From positions 1,922,001 through 1,986,000 of the forward strand of contig NZ_AP024463.1 in the NCBI RefSeq assembly GCF_019973735.1: a stretch of 64,000 nt of DNA, given 5' to 3'. The stretch is from Arachnia rubra (lineage in GTDB: Bacteria > Actinomycetota > Actinomycetes > Propionibacteriales > Propionibacteriaceae). This document shows positions 17,196 through 26,783 of the stretch, piece after piece (positions within the stretch are counted from its first letter, which is position 1; each line of letters starts with the position of its first letter). The position numbers were made by a program, and so were the translations under genes. The notes below the pieces were generated by a model that saw only the letters and a program-made list of their open reading frames with translations, searched no databases and had not been told where the DNA came from.

Positions 17196-17228
17196 GAAAA
17201 ACGGCTCGCAGCCTCAGCCGCGAGCCGT
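17196..17228 (-). terminator. Rho-independent terminator downstream of rpmB
   Basis: A perfect nine-base-pair stem (ACGGCTCGC at 17201-17209 with GCGAGCCGT at 17220-17228) and a ten-base loop, followed on the minus strand by TTTTT at 17196-17200. It lies 17 bases past the rpmB stop and before the recG start, so rpmB is probably transcribed separately from recG. Confidence 0.85.
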
Positions 17229-17244
17229 TGCCTGAACTCCTCGG

Positions 17245-17430
17245 TCAGCGGGTGACCTTCCCTGCCTTGAGACAGGAGGTGCACACGTTGAGACGCTTGG
17301 GGGTACCGTTGACGGTCGCACGGACACGCTGGATGTTCGGGTTCCAGCGACGGTTAGTCTTCTTCTTCGACCAGGGCACGTTGTGACCGAAGCCGGGTCC
17401 CTTGGCGCAGATATCGCAGACGGCAGCCAC
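17245..17430 (-). CDS. rpmB: 50S ribosomal protein L28
   Basis: A 61-residue ribosomal protein. GTG at 17428-17430 has AAGGAG seven bases upstream, giving MAAVCDICAKGPGFGHNVPWSKKKTNRRW, with the zinc-type cysteine pair CDIC and a second pair later (VCTSCL). The four-cysteine form binds zinc. The following recG gene is separated by an intrinsic terminator. Confidence 0.96.
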   Translation of the reverse strand: MAAVCDICAKGPGFGHNVPWSKKKTNRRWNPNIQRVRATVNGTPKRLNVCTSCLKAGKVTR

Positions 17431-17569
17431 TGGAATCTCCTTGTTGCTTGGGCCAGACGCGCCTAGGCAGCGCCTGGTTCGATCATTGGGTTCACCCGCC
17501 GCAGCGGGCAACCGGTAGATGATAACCCGAGATGGCACAGATCCTCAAACTGATTGTGTGAGAGAAGCA

Positions 17570-19246
17570 TCAGGTGGCTACCACCACGGGAACAATCATG
17601 GGACGGCGGCGCAGCCTACGGGAGACCCAGGCACCGATAGTACGCCGTATCACCTGCTGCAGGCGGTAGATGTCGTCCACACCGTCGTCCAGGGCCCGTT
17701 GCAGATCCTCGCGGATCTGTTCCCGGACCGCATCGAAGACCGAAGGCTCCTCCGCGAACCCCCGGGCGTTGATGTCCAGGTCGCCGATCACGGATCTGGT
17801 GTGGAGGCTGACCGCGGCCACAACGGAGATGAACCCTTCCTCCCCGAGGATGAGGCGGTCGCTGATCGAGTCGGTGATGTCCCCCACGGTCGAGCCGTCC
17901 ACGAAGACATAGGAGGCATCCACGCGCCCAACCTTAGAGGCGCGGCCATCGGCCAGGTCCACCACGTCCCCGTCCTCGCAGACCACGGTGTTCTCAGCTG
18001 GGACCCCGGTGGAGATGGCCAGTTTCGCATTGGCGATCAGGTGCCGGATCTCACCATGGACTGGCATCACGTTCCGCGGCCTGAGGATGTTATAGCAGTA
18101 CAGCAGCTCGCCGGCTGAGGCGTGACCTGAGACGTGCACAAAAGCATTGCCCTTGTGCACCACCTGCGCCCCCAGTTTCGTCAGGCCGTTGATGACCCGG
18201 TAAACCGAGTTCTCATTGCCGGGAATCAGGGAACTCGCCAGCAGGACAACATCACCTGGCCCCAACTCGATCACAGGGTGTTCCCGGTTGGCTATCCGGC
18301 TGAGTGCCGCGAGTGGCTCACCCTGCGACCCGGTGGAGATGATCACCACCTGGTCATCGCGGTACTTGTCGATGTCCTTCATCTCAATCAGGACGTTGGC
18401 CGGTACGTGCAGATAGCCCAGGTCCCGGGCAGTTGTCATGTTACGCACCATGGAGCGGCCGACGTAGGCCACCTTGCGGCCATGTTTCACCGCCAGATTC
18501 AGCACCTGCTGCACCCGGTGCACGTGCGAGGCGAAACAGGCGACGATCAGTTTCTTCTCCGCCTGGTCAAACACCCGGGCGATGGATGGCTCGATGTCCT
18601 TCTCCAACGGCGTGAATCCCGGGGTCTCGGCGTTGGTGGAGTCCGGCATAAACAGGTCCACCCCCTCATCGGCCAAGCGGGCGAAAGCCCGCAGGTCCGT
18701 GATCCGGCCGTCCAGGGGCAGCTGGTCCATCTTGAAGTCACCGGTGTGCAGGACGGTGCCCGCGGAAGTATGCAGGGCAACGGCCAGCCCGTCGGGGATG
18801 GAGTGGTTCACCGCGAAGAACTCCAGGCCGAAAGCACCGGCCTGGTGGCGCTCCCCCTCTTTCACCTCAATCAGGCGGTAACCGCGGATACGGTGCTCCT
18901 TCAACTTGCTTGCCACCAGGGCAAGGGTCAGCTTGGAACCGTAGACGGGGATATCCGTACGCTGCTTCAGCAGGTACGGAACAGCTCCGATGTGATCCTC
19001 GTGACCGTGGGTGAGCACCAGCGCACGGATATCGTCCAGGCGGTCCGACAACAAGCCGAGAGCCGGAAGAATCAGGTCAACACCCGGGTGACGGTCCTCG
19101 GGAAACAGGACACCGCAGTCGACCAGGACAATCTCACCGCCGATCTCGAAGGATGCACTATTGCGGCCCACATCACCGAGCCCTCCCAGAGGTGTCACAC
19201 GAAGGGTTCCAGGCTTCAAAGGCGGGGGGGTACGCAGTTCACTCAC
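17570..19246 (-). CDS. rnj: Ribonuclease J
   Basis: RNase J is a metallo-beta-lactamase/beta-CASP nuclease that matures and degrades RNA with both endo- and 5'-exonuclease activity. The sequence shows the metal site THGHEDHIGAVPYLL, the HTGDFKMDQ and PDSTNAETPG motifs, the beta-CASP region (ACFASHVHRVQQ), the SGHASAGEL motif and MPVHGEIRHL, then the C-terminal domain. Start codon is uncertain: GTG at 19246 gives MSELRTPPPLKPGTLRVTPLGGLGDVGRNS; a TTG seven codons earlier is also open. No clear ribosome site precedes either. Confidence 0.95.
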   Translation of the reverse strand: MSELRTPPPLKPGTLRVTPLGGLGDVGRNSASFEIGGEIVLVDCGVLFPEDRHPGVDLILPALGLLSDRLDDIRALVLTHGHEDHIGAVPYLLKQRTDIPVYGSKLTLALVASKLKEHRIRGYRLIEVKEGERHQAGAFGLEFFAVNHSIPDGLAVALHTSAGTVLHTGDFKMDQLPLDGRITDLRAFARLADEGVDLFMPDSTNAETPGFTPLEKDIEPSIARVFDQAEKKLIVACFASHVHRVQQVLNLAVKHGRKVAYVGRSMVRNMTTARDLGYLHVPANVLIEMKDIDKYRDDQVVIISTGSQGEPLAALSRIANREHPVIELGPGDVVLLASSLIPGNENSVYRVINGLTKLGAQVVHKGNAFVHVSGHASAGELLYCYNILRPRNVMPVHGEIRHLIANAKLAISTGVPAENTVVCEDGDVVDLADGRASKVGRVDASYVFVDGSTVGDITDSISDRLILGEEGFISVVAAVSLHTRSVIGDLDINARGFAEEPSVFDAVREQIREDLQRALDDGVDDIYRLQQVIRRTIGAWVSRRLRRRPMIVPVVVAT

Positions 19247-19290
19247 CTGCCACAGGCTAGTGCACAACCGTCGTCACTACACTGGCGGGC

Positions 19291-19839
19291 ATGCCCGTTC
19301 CCGACTCTGTGAGACTCGCCATGCCGGCTGAGGCGGCCGACATAGCGCGGCTCCAGCGCAACTCCTGGTCCCGGCAGCCAGGTATGGCCCCAGCCCTCGC
19401 GACGATACCCGCCGATCAGGCAGTGCGCACCTGGCATGAAGCCATCGTCAGGCCTCCGCTCGCACACTGCCGAGTGCTGGTGGCCATCTCCCAGGGGCAG
19501 GTGGTCGGTTTCACCGTCACGGGACCAAGCAACGACCCGGATGCCGACGTTGCCGATGGCATGATCGCGGAGTTCATCACGGCGAGGGACGACCTGGGCG
19601 ACCACGCCGCCCGCCTGGTAAACGCCGCAGCCGACACGCTGCGGGCCGACGGCTATGAGACCGCCACCTGGTGGATACGCAGCGACGACGACGCGCTCCG
19701 CAGTTTCCTGATGGAATGCGGCTGGGGAGCAGACGGTGCCCATCGGTCCCTGGGGATGGAGGACGAGGCGGATGCCGTCAAGCAGATCAGGCTGATGACC
19801 AGGATCGCAGATGAGGGCTCCTCAACCGGCGACGGCTGA
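19291..19839 (+). CDS. GNAT-family N-acetyltransferase
   Basis: A 182-residue acetyltransferase of the Gcn5 superfamily. The fold is suggested by RLAMPAEAADIARLQRNSW at the start, the beta-4 segment VLVAISQGQVVGFTV, a helical ARLVNAAADTLRADGYETATWW and a final MECGWGADGAHRSLGM. The acetyl-CoA loop is atypical (no obvious Q/RxxGxG/A). It is divergent from the RNase J gene and reads towards dapB. Substrate unknown. Confidence 0.75.
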   Translation: MPVPDSVRLAMPAEAADIARLQRNSWSRQPGMAPALATIPADQAVRTWHEAIVRPPLAHCRVLVAISQGQVVGFTVTGPSNDPDADVADGMIAEFITARDDLGDHAARLVNAAADTLRADGYETATWWIRSDDDALRSFLMECGWGADGAHRSLGMEDEADAVKQIRLMTRIADEGSSTGDG

Positions 19840-19856
19840 CCGATCCCAGATCCCTG

Positions 19857-20597
19857 TCAGAGCCCAATCACTGTTTCAATGCCCTCGGTCAGGCCAGGAT
19901 GACCGACGACCCACCGCACCCCCGCCAGGACACCTGGCATGAAGCTTGCCCGGTCAAAACTGTCATGCCGGATCGTGAGAGTCTCCCCGCTGGCGCCCAG
20001 CAGCACCTCCTGGTGGGCGACGAGCCCCTGAAGCCGGACACCATGGATGTGGATGCCGTCGACAACAGCTCCGCGAGCCCCGGCATCGTGCACCGTCGCG
20101 TCCGGTACCGGCCCCATGCCAGCAGTGGCACGGGCAGCGGCGATCCTCCCAGCGGTGGTCGCAGAGGTGCCCGACGGCGCGTCAGCCTTGTTCGGATGGT
20201 GCAGTTCGATGATCTCGGCACTCGGGTAGAAGGGAGCTGCCTTGGCTGCGAACTGCATCATCAGCACCGCGCCGATGGAGAAGTTAGACGCCACCAGCAC
20301 ACCGGTCCCCGGGCTGGCGGAGCAGAGCTCACGCACCCGGGCAATCCGCTCCTGGGTGAACCCCGTGGTACCGATCACCATGCTGATGCCGCGGGGCACA
20401 CACCACTCGATGTTGCCCATGACCGCGTCGGGATGGGTGAAGTCCACTGCCACCTGGGCAGCCGCGATCTGCTCGCGCTGCCCACCGAGGTCGACGCCCC
20501 CGATGACCTCCAGGTCGTCCGTGGCCCCGGCCGCTTTGCGCACCTCACTGCCCATCTTTCCCTCAATGCCGAAGATGCCAACCCGGATCCTGCTCAT
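19857..20597 (-). CDS. dapB: 4-hydroxy-tetrahydrodipicolinate reductase DapB
   Basis: DapB reduces the dihydrodipicolinate precursor with NAD(P)H in the diaminopimelate/lysine pathway that supplies peptidoglycan. The 246-residue protein has the nucleotide-binding GIFGIEGKMGSEV, the VVIGTTGF-like MVIGTTGFT motif, the catalytic HHPNKADAPSGTS containing paired histidines and lysine, and the C-terminal GVRWVVGHPGL. It is complete. It is separated from pnp by a very stable hairpin. Confidence 0.96.
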   Translation of the reverse strand: MSRIRVGIFGIEGKMGSEVRKAAGATDDLEVIGGVDLGGQREQIAAAQVAVDFTHPDAVMGNIEWCVPRGISMVIGTTGFTQERIARVRELCSASPGTGVLVASNFSIGAVLMMQFAAKAAPFYPSAEIIELHHPNKADAPSGTSATTAGRIAAARATAGMGPVPDATVHDAGARGAVVDGIHIHGVRLQGLVAHQEVLLGASGETLTIRHDSFDRASFMPGVLAGVRWVVGHPGLTEGIETVIGL

Positions 20598-20641
20598 CGT
20601 CTACGTCCCTTTCCCTTTTTTGACACCATACATCTGTACCG

Positions 20642-20684
20642 GACAGTAGTGGCCAGCCCACTAGGTGGGCCGGCCACTACTGTC
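20642..20684 (-). terminator. Long hairpin downstream of pnp
   Basis: GACAGTAGTGGCC (20642-20654) pairs perfectly with GGCCACTACTGTC (20672-20684), and the stem continues after one A/C mismatch with GCCCAC/GTGGGC and a three-base loop. It begins 13 bases after the pnp stop. There is no T-run after it on the minus strand, so it may be a terminator of the L-shaped actinobacterial kind or a stabilising 3' end processed by nucleases. Confidence 0.7.
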
Positions 20685-20696
20685 TTGCTCAGCGGA

Positions 20697-22916
20697 TCAG
20701 GCCTTCTGAGCCTCGGTTTTCTCCTCGGCCTCCTCGATCACAGGGACCAGGCTCAGCTTGCCGCGATCATCGATGTCGGAGATCTCCACCTGGATCTTCT
20801 GACCCACCGAGACGACGTCCTCGACATCCTCGACTCGCTTGCCGCCGGCAAGAGCGCGCAGCTTGCTGATGTGCAGCAGGCCATCCTTGCCGGGAAGCAG
20901 TGAGACGAACGCCCCGAAAGTGGTGATCTTCACCACGGTGCCGAGGAAGCGCTCCCCCTTCTCCGGCATGTGCGGGTTCGCTATGGCGTTGATGGCAGAG
21001 ACCGCCGCCTCTGCTGCCTCCCCAGTGTCAGCGCCGACGTAGATAGTACCGTCGTCCTCGATGGCGATGTTCGCACCCGTGTCGTCCTGGATCTGGTTGA
21101 TGACCTTGCCCTTGGGGCCGATGACCTCACCGATCTTGTCGACGGGAATGCGCAGCGTCACGATGCGGGGCGCGTAGGGGCTCATCTCGTCTGGGACGTC
21201 GATGGCCTCGCCCATCACCTCGAGCAACGTGTGCCGGGCCTCGCGGGCCTGCAGCAACGCCTTTTGCAACTCGGCGGCCGGGATGCCGTTGAGCTTGGTG
21301 TCGAGCTGCAGGGCAGTCACGAAGTCACGGGTGCCCGCGACCTTGAAGTCCATGTCGCCGAGAGCGTCCTCAGCTCCCAGGATGTCTGTGAGAGCGATGT
21401 AGCGAGTCTGGCCGTCGATGTCCTCGCTCATGAGACCCATCGCGATGCCCGCGACAGGCGCCTTCAGAGGCACGCCTGCGTTCAGCAGCGATAGCGTGGA
21501 GGCGCACACCGACCCCATCGATGTGGATCCGTTGGATCCGATGGCTTCGGAGACCTGGCGGATGGCGTAGGGGAACTCCTCCCGGGTGGGAAGCACCGGG
21601 AGGATGGCGCGTTCGGCGAGGGCCCCGTGACCGATCTCGCGGCGCTTCGGGGAGCCGACGCGCCCCGTCTCACCGGTGGAGAACGGTGGGAAGTTGTAGT
21701 TGTGCATGTAGCGCTTGGTCGACTCCGGGGAGAGGGTATCGATCTTCTGTTCCATGTCCAGCATGTTCAGGGTGGAAACTCCCAGGATCTGGGTCTCGCC
21801 ACGCTGGAACAGGGCCGAGCCGTGAACTCGCGGGATCACGGCGACCTCCGCGGACAAGGTGCGGATGTCGCGCGTACCTCGCCCGTCGATACGGACCCCC
21901 TCGGTCAGGGTGCGGTGCCGGACAATCGTCTTGGTCAGCGACTTGAGAGCCGCCGCGATCTCGTTGGCACGCCCCTCGAAACGCTCTGCCAGCGCCTCGG
22001 TGACGTCCTGACGGACGGCGTGGGTGGCATCGTCACGGTCCTGCTTGCCCGGGATCCGCATCGCCTCCGAGATACGGCCAGATGCCAGCTCCTCGACGGC
22101 GGCGTAGACATCGTCCTCGTAGTCGAGGAAGACGGGGAAGTCGAAGGTCTCCTTGGGCAGCTTCGCCTTCAGCTCGGACTGTGCGTCGCACAGCGTCTTG
22201 ATGAATGGCTTGGCCGCCTCCAGACCCTGTCCAACGACCTCCTCGGTGGGCGCGACCTTCCCGGCGCGCACGTTCTCCCAGGTGGACTCAGTCCCGCCGG
22301 CCTCCACCATCATGATCGCGACGTCCCCGTCCGATAGGACGCGGCCGGCGACAACCATCTGGAAGGAGGACTTGGCTACCTGCTCAACGGTCGGGAAACA
22401 GACCCAGGTGTCATCGATCAACGCAACGCGCACCCCACCGATGGGACCTGAGAACGGCAACCCAGCCAGAGTGGTCGACATCGATGCCGCATTGATGGCG
22501 ACCACGTCGTAGTAATGGGTGGGGTTGAGCGAGAGCACATCGACGATCACCTGGACCTCGTTGCGCAGTCCCTTCACGAAAGCGGGCCTCAGAGGGCGGT
22601 CGATCAGGCGTGCGGCGAGGATGGCACCCTCGCCGGGGCGTCCCTCGCGGCGGAAGAAGGAGCCGGGGATGCGTCCCGCGGCGTACATCCGCTCCTCGAT
22701 GTCGACGGTGAGCGGAAAGAAATCGATGGCGTCCCGAGGGGTTTTCGCGGCAGTGGTGGCGGCGAGGAGCATGGTGTCGCCGTCGAGATAGACGGCGGCC
22801 GACCCGTCTGCCTGCTGCGCCAAGACGCCGGATTCGAAGCGAATGGTGTGGCGGCCATATTTGCCGTTATCGATGACGGCTTCAGAGAATTCGAGACCAG
22901 GCCCTTCCATGGACAA
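20697..22916 (-). CDS. pnp: Polyribonucleotide nucleotidyltransferase (PNPase)
   Basis: PNPase degrades RNA 3' to 5' by phosphorolysis and can add tails. Domains in order: first RNase PH domain, all-helical linker, second RNase PH domain (with [14 protein letters not shown] and [14 protein letters not shown]), KH domain ([25 protein letters not shown]) and S1 domain ([28 protein letters not shown]), then a Glu-rich tail. AAAGGAG lies six bases before a TTG at 22914-22916 and twelve before the ATG at 22908-22910; I chose TTG, but ATG is nearly as likely. The long leader to rpsO holds a hairpin, as in autoregulated pnp genes. Confidence 0.96.
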   Translation of the reverse strand: MSMEGPGLEFSEAVIDNGKYGRHTIRFESGVLAQQADGSAAVYLDGDTMLLAATTAAKTPRDAIDFFPLTVDIEERMYAAGRIPGSFFRREGRPGEGAILAARLIDRPLRPAFVKGLRNEVQVIVDVLSLNPTHYYDVVAINAASMSTTLAGLPFSGPIGGVRVALIDDTWVCFPTVEQVAKSSFQMVVAGRVLSDGDVAIMMVEAGGTESTWENVRAGKVAPTEEVVGQGLEAAKPFIKTLCDAQSELKAKLPKETFDFPVFLDYEDDVYAAVEELASGRISEAMRIPGKQDRDDATHAVRQDVTEALAERFEGRANEIAAALKSLTKTIVRHRTLTEGVRIDGRGTRDIRTLSAEVAVIPRVHGSALFQRGETQILGVSTLNMLDMEQKIDTLSPESTKRYMHNYNFPPFSTGETGRVGSPKRREIGHGALAERAILPVLPTREEFPYAIRQVSEAIGSNGSTSMGSVCASTLSLLNAGVPLKAPVAGIAMGLMSEDIDGQTRYIALTDILGAEDALGDMDFKVAGTRDFVTALQLDTKLNGIPAAELQKALLQAREARHTLLEVMGEAIDVPDEMSPYAPRIVTLRIPVDKIGEVIGPKGKVINQIQDDTGANIAIEDDGTIYVGADTGEAAEAAVSAINAIANPHMPEKGERFLGTVVKITTFGAFVSLLPGKDGLLHISKLRALAGGKRVEDVEDVVSVGQKIQVEISDIDDRGKLSLVPVIEEAEEKTEAQKA

Positions 22917-23218
22917 GACTGGCTCCTTTCGGTGGTTTGGCTGCCGCAGGGCGCGGTGCGCCGCCAGTACCACCGGTCTTCGATCGAGACCCGCGGGAGA
23001 TTCGGCACCCGAAGGCCACTACCGAGGACCAGGTGAGACCCCCTGGCAAGCAGCAAGATATATAGTTGACTGAAATTGATGTCAATGCTACCGGTTTAGC
23101 CCCGGACAGCATAGGAAGCAGCCCCGCGTGTGCGGGACTGCCTCCCATGACATTGTGTTCTTTGCATGCGACAAAGACAGCACCGCGCACGGGGCTGTCT
23201 TTGGGCAAGTTGAAGCGG
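22917..23218. other. pnp-rpsO intergenic region with two hairpins
   Basis: About 300 bases without a gene. It contains a terminator-type hairpin just after rpsO (listed separately) and a second hairpin at 23114-23145 (GGAAGCAGC / ACTGCCTCC arms with CCCGC/GCGGG core and a GTGT loop) within the pnp leader. The remaining 200 bases up to the pnp start contain the pnp ribosome site but no other clear element. Confidence 0.5.
23173..23202 (-). terminator. Rho-independent terminator downstream of rpsO
   Basis: AAAGACAGC (23173-23181) pairs with GCTGTCTTT (23194-23202); the inner CCG/CGG adds three pairs around a CGCA loop. It begins 16 bases after the rpsO stop. The T-rich 3' arm is short but the placement is right. 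Confidence 0.7.
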
Positions 23219-23482
23219 TCAGCGGCGCAGACCAAGCCTCGCGATGAGTTCGCGGTAGTGCTCGACGTCCTGACGGGCGACATAGTTGAGCAGACGGCGA
23301 CGCTGGCCGACCATCAGCATCAGGCCACGGCGGCTGTGGTGGTCGCCCTTGTGCACCTTGAGATGTTCAGTCAGGTGGGCGATCCGCTTGGTGAGCAGAG
23401 CGATCTGCACATCGGGCGAACCGGTGTCACCCGGCTTTGTGGCGTACTCTTCGATGATCCTCGTCTTCTCTGCAGCATCCAT
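23219..23482 (-). CDS. rpsO: 30S ribosomal protein S15
   Basis: An 87-residue ribosomal protein beginning [31 protein letters not shown], followed by the [32 protein letters not shown] core that contacts 16S rRNA and S15's usual ARLGLRR end. The ATG at 23480-23482 has AAGGAGC upstream. It is upstream of pnp as in most bacteria, but a terminator separates them. Confidence 0.97.
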   Translation of the reverse strand: MDAAEKTRIIEEYATKPGDTGSPDVQIALLTKRIAHLTEHLKVHKGDHHSRRGLMLMVGQRRRLLNYVARQDVEHYRELIARLGLRR

Positions 23483-23638
23483 TCTGGGGCTCCTTCCGGT
23501 TCGCTGCACGGCGCCCCGGTCGCGGGTGCAGTGGGGGCTCTTCCTAGTCCGTGGCCGATCAACGGCAGCTGTGAGAATCTACCACCGCTGCTCGCCTAAA
23601 GCCAAAACCGACCGGTAACAGACCCCAGGATCTCGTCC

Positions 23639-24517
23639 CTACCGGGTGAGGATGTGGCGGCAGTTCTCAACATCGCGGTTCATCTGCGCGATCAGGTCTT
23701 CCCGGCCGTCAAAGCGCACCTGGCCGCGGAGCCGCTCGGTGAAGTCAACGTCGATCTGCAGCCCGTAGAGCTCCAGGTCGCTGCGATCCAACACATGGGT
23801 CTCAACCCGCCGGTCAACCCCGTCAAAGGTGGGATTCGATCCGACCGAGATCGCAGCAGGCAGGGCGGTGCCTCCCGGAGGGGTGAGCCAGCCCGCGTAC
23901 ACTCCATCCGCTGGGACCGCCAGTTCTGCCGGGATCGCCAGGTTCGCCGTCGGGAATCCCAGCTCTCGTCCGCGCTGATCCCCCACCACCACGACGCCGC
24001 TGAGCCTGAACTCACGGCCCAGGTGCTGGGCTGCCAAACCCACGTCACCACGGTCCAGGGCCTCCCTGATGAGGGTGGAGCACGTGGTCTGGGCGTCGAT
24101 GGCGGAAAGCCCGAGCGCACGCACGTCGAAACGCCCAGCGGCCAGCTCCCTGAGGGTCGCCACATCGCCGGACGCACGGCGGCCGAAACGAAAATTCTCC
24201 CCCACCACGACCACCCGCGGGGCAAGTGGGATGACGAAGCGTTCGACGAACTCGGCTGGGCTCATGGCAGCCACTTTCTCGTCGAAACGCACCACGCGCA
24301 CCTCGTACGCGCCGGCCTGTTTGAGCAGGTCGATCCGGGCAGGCAGGTCGCTCAGTAGGCGCGGGGCCCGTCCCGGAGCAAGCACAGACAGCGGATGTGG
24401 CCAGAAGGTGATCACCGCAAGCTCACCATCACCCCGCTCAGCCTGGAGGACACTCCGATGCCCGAGATGCACTCCATCAAAATTGCCGATGGCCACGACC
24501 CTGGTTCCGCTGTTCAC
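23639..24517 (-). CDS. ribF: Bifunctional riboflavin kinase / FAD synthetase RibF
   Basis: RibF converts riboflavin to FMN and then FAD. The N-terminal nucleotidyltransferase domain has AIGNFDGVHLGHRSVL and the VVVGENFRFGRRASG loop; the C-terminal riboflavin kinase domain has GRELGFPTANLAIP and the DGVYAGWL segment, ending with the RFDGREDLIAQMNRD helix. The GTG start at 24515-24517 follows AACCTTTCTATC with no Shine-Dalgarno, so the message may be leaderless. 292 residues is slightly short but complete. Confidence 0.95.
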   Translation of the reverse strand: MNSGTRVVAIGNFDGVHLGHRSVLQAERGDGELAVITFWPHPLSVLAPGRAPRLLSDLPARIDLLKQAGAYEVRVVRFDEKVAAMSPAEFVERFVIPLAPRVVVVGENFRFGRRASGDVATLRELAAGRFDVRALGLSAIDAQTTCSTLIREALDRGDVGLAAQHLGREFRLSGVVVVGDQRGRELGFPTANLAIPAELAVPADGVYAGWLTPPGGTALPAAISVGSNPTFDGVDRRVETHVLDRSDLELYGLQIDVDFTERLRGQVRFDGREDLIAQMNRDVENCRHILTR

Positions 24518-24595
24518 GATAGAAAGGTTAGCGACGGGCCACGCCGCATGCATAAGACTGCCTGCCAGGCGGCGGCAGCCAGGAAAACAGAAAGC

Positions 24596-24631
24596 CAGCT
24601 GCCTGGCGCCAGTCCTGGCACCAGGAAGCTG
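24596..24631 (-). terminator. Terminator of the lut operon
   Basis: Fifteen bases past the lutC stop, CAGCT-T-CCTGG pairs with CCAGG-C-AGCTG (24596-24631) with one mismatch, around a loop that itself contains a GCCAG/CTGGC stem. On the minus strand it is followed by a T-rich run (CTTTCTGTTTTCC). This is a good intrinsic terminator for lutABC. Confidence 0.75.
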
Positions 24632-24645
24632 CGGGGTTCTGGCTG

Positions 24646-25296
24646 TCAGTCCTCCTCAAGGATCACGAACAGCTTCCGGGGCCCATGGACCCCTTCCACG
24701 CGCGAGAGCTCGATGTCGCTGGTGGCGGAACCGCCACTGATCCATGTGATGGGCCGGCCTGCCTGCACTGATGACTTGAGACGGTGTACGGCCTCCGGCA
24801 CGTCCGAGACAACACTGTCGGCAGTCACCACGCACACATGACGATCGGGAACCAGGGTCAGGGCACGCCTTCCCTGGTCCTCCGCATGGTCCAGGCAGAT
24901 GGTTCCCGTCTCGGCCATCGACACCCGCGAACCTGTGAGAACGGCGTCAATGGAGTTCAGCTGCTGATGGCTGAGTTGCTGGTCACGGATCACCTCAAGA
25001 CCCCCAGCGGTGACCGCCGCCACCCATGAGGCTGGAGCCCCATCGGGAACCACCACCGTCTGCGCCCCAAGTTCCCTGAGGGCTGCGACGATGGCGTCAC
25101 CAGTGCCGTTCGCCGGCGTGCGCACGATCTTGGCCTTGTAATCGAGAATGTTCTCCACGAAGGTTTCGAGAACGTCGTCCAGCGGTGTGGGCTGATTGTA
25201 GGCCCAGGTGATGGGAACGTCCTTGGCCGGATCCTTCTCTTGGATGTCCTGGGTCGCGGCCCGGACACGTGCCAGGATGTCGTCACGCGCGCTCAT
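24646..25296 (-). CDS. lutC: Lactate utilisation protein LutC
   Basis: LutC (LUD domain, formerly DUF162) is one of three subunits that oxidise L-lactate to pyruvate. The ATG at 25294-25296 overlaps the lutB stop (ATGA) and gives MSARDDILARVRAA, a normal LutC start. The LUD core is visible as AETGTICLDHAEDQGRRALTLVPDRHVCVV, and the C-terminal ITWISGGSATSDIELSRVEGVHGPRKL carries the SATADIE and GVHGP motifs. 216 residues, complete; followed by a terminator. Confidence 0.95.
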   Translation of the reverse strand: MSARDDILARVRAATQDIQEKDPAKDVPITWAYNQPTPLDDVLETFVENILDYKAKIVRTPANGTGDAIVAALRELGAQTVVVPDGAPASWVAAVTAGGLEVIRDQQLSHQQLNSIDAVLTGSRVSMAETGTICLDHAEDQGRRALTLVPDRHVCVVTADSVVSDVPEAVHRLKSSVQAGRPITWISGGSATSDIELSRVEGVHGPRKLFVILEED

Positions 25297-26783
25297 TTCG
25301 AAGCCTCCTCCTGCTCTCGCTTGTCCCACCAGGCACGGAAGGTCTCGCTGGGGGGAACCGGCAGGTCGCGGGACCTGCTCCACGCAGACGCCGGGAACGG
25401 CATCGGGCCGAAGTGACTCCGCTTCTTGAAAAGCCTCCCGGCGATCCGGGCGAAGAATTGCACAAACGCCAGGTTCCGGCCACGCGCCATGATCCAGCCG
25501 ACCACCTTGAAGATCGTGGACTCCATGGTGGGCCGGTGTGCGGTCTTCTTCTGAACCACCTTGTTGCGCATGTGCACCAGGATGTCCGAGATGGGGATCT
25601 TGACGGGACACACATCGTTGCAAGCACCGCACAGACTGGACGCGTACGGCAGTGACTTGTCGACCTTGGAGGCGACGCCCCGAAGCTGCGGCGTCAGGAT
25701 CGCACCGATCGGCCCAGGGTAGACGGAACCATATGTGTGGCCGCCCACGCGCTCATAGACGGGACACACGTTCATGCAGGCTGAGCAGCGGATGCACCGC
25801 AGCGCCTCACGGCCAACCGGGTCGGAGAGCACCTTCGTGCGTCCGTTGTCCAGCAGGATCACGTGCAGGTCCTGAGGACCGTCCCCCGGAGTGACACCCG
25901 TCCAGATCGAGGTGTAGGGGTTCATCCTCTCCCCTGTCGAACTTCGGGGCAGCAGCCTCAGGAACACCTCCAGGTCCTCCCAGGTAGGCACTAGCTTCTC
26001 GATGCCCACCACGGAGATCAGGGTCTCGGGCAGCGTCAGGCACATCCGTCCGTTGCCCTCGGACTCCACGATCACCAGCGAGCCGGTTTCAGCAACGATG
26101 AAGTTCCCGCCCGAGACCGCGACCTTGGATCGCAGGAACTTCTCTCGCAGATGAACACGGGCGGCACCGGCGAGTTCCGGCGGGTTGTCGCTGATCCCCT
26201 CAGGAGCGGGGGCACCCCACAACCCCATTTCCTCCTTGAAGATCTCCCGGACCTCCGAACGATTCCGGTGGATAGCGGGCACGAGGATGTGAGACGGACG
26301 GTCATGCCCAAGCTGGACGATGAGTTCTGCGAGGTCAGTCTCCCAGGCTGCGATCCCAGCATCCTCCAGGGCCTCATTGAGTTCGATCTCCTGGGTGGCC
26401 ATCGACTTGATCTTCACCACCTCGTTCGTGCCCTTGGCGCGGGCGAGGTCGATCACGATCTGGTTCGCCTCTTCGGCGTTCCGGGCCCAGTGGACGGTGA
26501 TGCCAGCCTCCGTCATGGCCTTCTCCGCTTGGACGAGATACTGGTCCAGATGCCTCCCAAGGCGGTTCTTGATCTGCTCGCCGGCGACCCGCAGTTCCTC
26601 CCAATTGCTCACCTCGGAGGCGCGGATGGCGCGCTTGCTACGGATGACGGTGGTGGCGTGCCGCAGGTTCTTGCGGAGCTGCTGATTCTGCAAGGCACCC
26701 TTCGCGGCCTTGGGAAAAGCAGGCATCCCGAGATAGGTACCCTGAGGCGGGGCCGGGGTCAGGCGTTCGCGCGTGATGGTCAT
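25293..26783 (-). CDS. lutB: Lactate utilisation iron-sulfur protein LutB
   Basis: LutB carries the LUD domain and two 4Fe-4S clusters in the lactate oxidation complex. The 496-residue protein has the LUD segment VAVSGGNFIVAETGSLVIVESEGNGRMCLTLP and two ferredoxin-type clusters, CIRCSACMNVCPVY (about residues 323-336) and CGACNDVCPVKIP. The C-terminal region after residue 400 has a family DUF3390-like tail (FFARIAGRLFKKR). It overlaps lutA and lutC by four bases each. Confidence 0.96.
   Translation of the reverse strand: MTITRERLTPAPPQGTYLGMPAFPKAAKGALQNQQLRKNLRHATTVIRSKRAIRASEVSNWEELRVAGEQIKNRLGRHLDQYLVQAEKAMTEAGITVHWARNAEEANQIVIDLARAKGTNEVVKIKSMATQEIELNEALEDAGIAAWETDLAELIVQLGHDRPSHILVPAIHRNRSEVREIFKEEMGLWGAPAPEGISDNPPELAGAARVHLREKFLRSKVAVSGGNFIVAETGSLVIVESEGNGRMCLTLPETLISVVGIEKLVPTWEDLEVFLRLLPRSSTGERMNPYTSIWTGVTPGDGPQDLHVILLDNGRTKVLSDPVGREALRCIRCSACMNVCPVYERVGGHTYGSVYPGPIGAILTPQLRGVASKVDKSLPYASSLCGACNDVCPVKIPISDILVHMRNKVVQKKTAHRPTMESTIFKVVGWIMARGRNLAFVQFFARIAGRLFKKRSHFGPMPFPASAWSRSRDLPVPPSETFRAWWDKREQEEASK

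Noticed and set aside
17450..17530. tRNA-like GGTTCGA stretch near rpmB
   Set aside because: No cloverleaf can be folded around it; it is a chance match.
18134..19312. Plus-strand frame of 392 codons opposite RNase J
   Set aside because: Antisense to a clear RNase J gene and without recognisable motifs.
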